Of a DNA stretch of 6,497 nucleotides, positions 6,233 through 6,497 are shown in pieces. The stretch is from assembly GCA_937926145.1 (NCBI GenBank), contig CALANW010000059.1:1-6497 (forward strand), read 5' to 3'. Within the stretch, counting starts at the first letter, position 1. The number at the start of each line of letters is the position of its first letter. The translations under genes and the position numbers were made by a program. Below the pieces are notes generated by a model that searched no databases, had not been told where the DNA came from, and was given only the letters and a program-made list of their open reading frames with translations. Source of the stretch: an uncultured Ruminococcus sp. (GTDB lineage: Bacteria; Bacillota; Clostridia; Oscillospirales; Ruminococcaceae).

Positions 6233-6442
6233 TCAATCTTCGTCAAAGTTACCGGGAATATTAAGCTGCTTTACAGGGATTCTCTTAAGAGGAGAATATT
6301 GATATTTTGCGCATGAAGATGATCCGTCAACAAGACCGCGCTTTTCACAGAGGACTTTTCCGCCGTCCTTTGCTCTTGTGCCGTATGTACAATATTCGCA
6401 GCGTGGGGGAATATTGTTACCAAAGTATTTCTTTTTTGCCAT
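6233..6442 (-). CDS. Small conserved Cys4 protein of unknown function
   Basis: This is a 69-residue hypothetical protein. Four cysteines, C15, C18, C32 and C44, follow the pattern C-x2-C-x13-C-x11-C (PPRCEYCTYG, VLCEKRG, SSSCAKYQYSP), which looks like a small zinc- or metal-binding fold. A basic start (MAKKK) and the segment KYQYSPLKRIP (46-56) surround it. I recall similar short proteins with CEYC and a YDPLKR-like tail in many Clostridia, always as hypothetical, but could not search. No signal peptide or membrane segment is seen, so it is probably cytosolic. The ATG (6440-6442) has AAAGGA at 6454-6459 on the minus strand, a slightly long 11 bases away, and a TATAAT further upstream. The intact cysteine pattern, the terminator just past the stop and these start signals support it as real. 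An overlapping minus-strand frame at 6271-6477 has none of this and is a shadow. Confidence 0.8.
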   Translation of the reverse strand: MAKKKYFGNNIPPRCEYCTYGTRAKDGGKVLCEKRGLVDGSSSCAKYQYSPLKRIPVKQLNIPGNFDED

Positions 6443-6490
6443 TGAGAATCATTTCCTTTCGAGTGTTCTGAATGCATTTCAATTATTTTT

Positions 6491-6496
6491 ATTATA
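6491..6496 (-). promoter_or_regulatory. Probable -10 box for the small Cys4 gene
   Basis: Read on the minus strand, 6496 to 6491 is TATAAT, a perfect sigma-A -10 box. It would start transcription near 6484 and give a leader of about 42 bases before the ATG at 6442. The matching -35 box would lie beyond the window end, so half of the promoter cannot be checked, and the DNA here is AT-rich. Confidence 0.42.
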
Positions 6497-6497
6497 T

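Noticed and set aside
1..6497. Search by eye for mobile elements, CRISPR repeats, tRNA or rRNA genes, toxin-antitoxin pairs or defence genes
   Set aside because: Nearly all the sequence is accounted for by six genes and short gaps. No direct-repeat arrays, transposase motifs or RNA gene signatures were seen.

Overview
The window reads as ordinary chromosomal core of a low- to mid-GC anaerobic Firmicute. The M16 pair, the Firmicute-type Lgt, strong AGGAGG-like ribosome binding sites, tight gene packing and a small Cys4 protein all point to class Clostridia. Oscillospiraceae (Ruminococcus-like) is my best guess. That assignment is inference from recalled family resemblance, not from a search.

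Layout, left to right. Bases 1-112 hold the probable last codons of an upstream gene and an AT-rich leader with a long inverted repeat. Four plus-strand genes then overlap end to start: a YmfF-type M16 protein without catalytic residues (113-1390), its YmfH-type partner with an intact HxxEH zinc site (1383-2675), lgt for prolipoprotein diacylglyceryl transferase (2675-3727) and folD for the bifunctional methylene-tetrahydrofolate enzyme (3711-4565). The overlaps of 8, 1 and 17 bases argue for one transcript and translational coupling. A 45-base gap follows, almost filled by a strong hairpin with a U-rich tail, whose 3' arm is also the ribosome binding site of the next gene. That gene is a class B penicillin-binding protein (4611-6203). 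It ends in a second hairpin that separates it from a convergent minus-strand gene for a 69-residue Cys4 protein (6233-6442), whose likely -10 box lies at the very end of the window.

Functionally, the cluster mixes envelope biogenesis (lipoprotein lipidation, peptidoglycan transpeptidation), a two-subunit M16 peptidase and one-carbon metabolism. The M16 pair looks like a heterodimer with split function: the zinc site is in one subunit and the Arg/Tyr substrate-binding pair in the other.

I found no mobile element, CRISPR array, tRNA, rRNA, phage or defence gene. The points most worth a second look are the terminator hairpin that would hide the penicillin-binding protein's ribosome binding site, a KTS in place of the usual KTG box in that enzyme, the uncharacterised Cys4 protein, and the inverted repeat ahead of the first gene. 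None of these amounts to a clearly new system.
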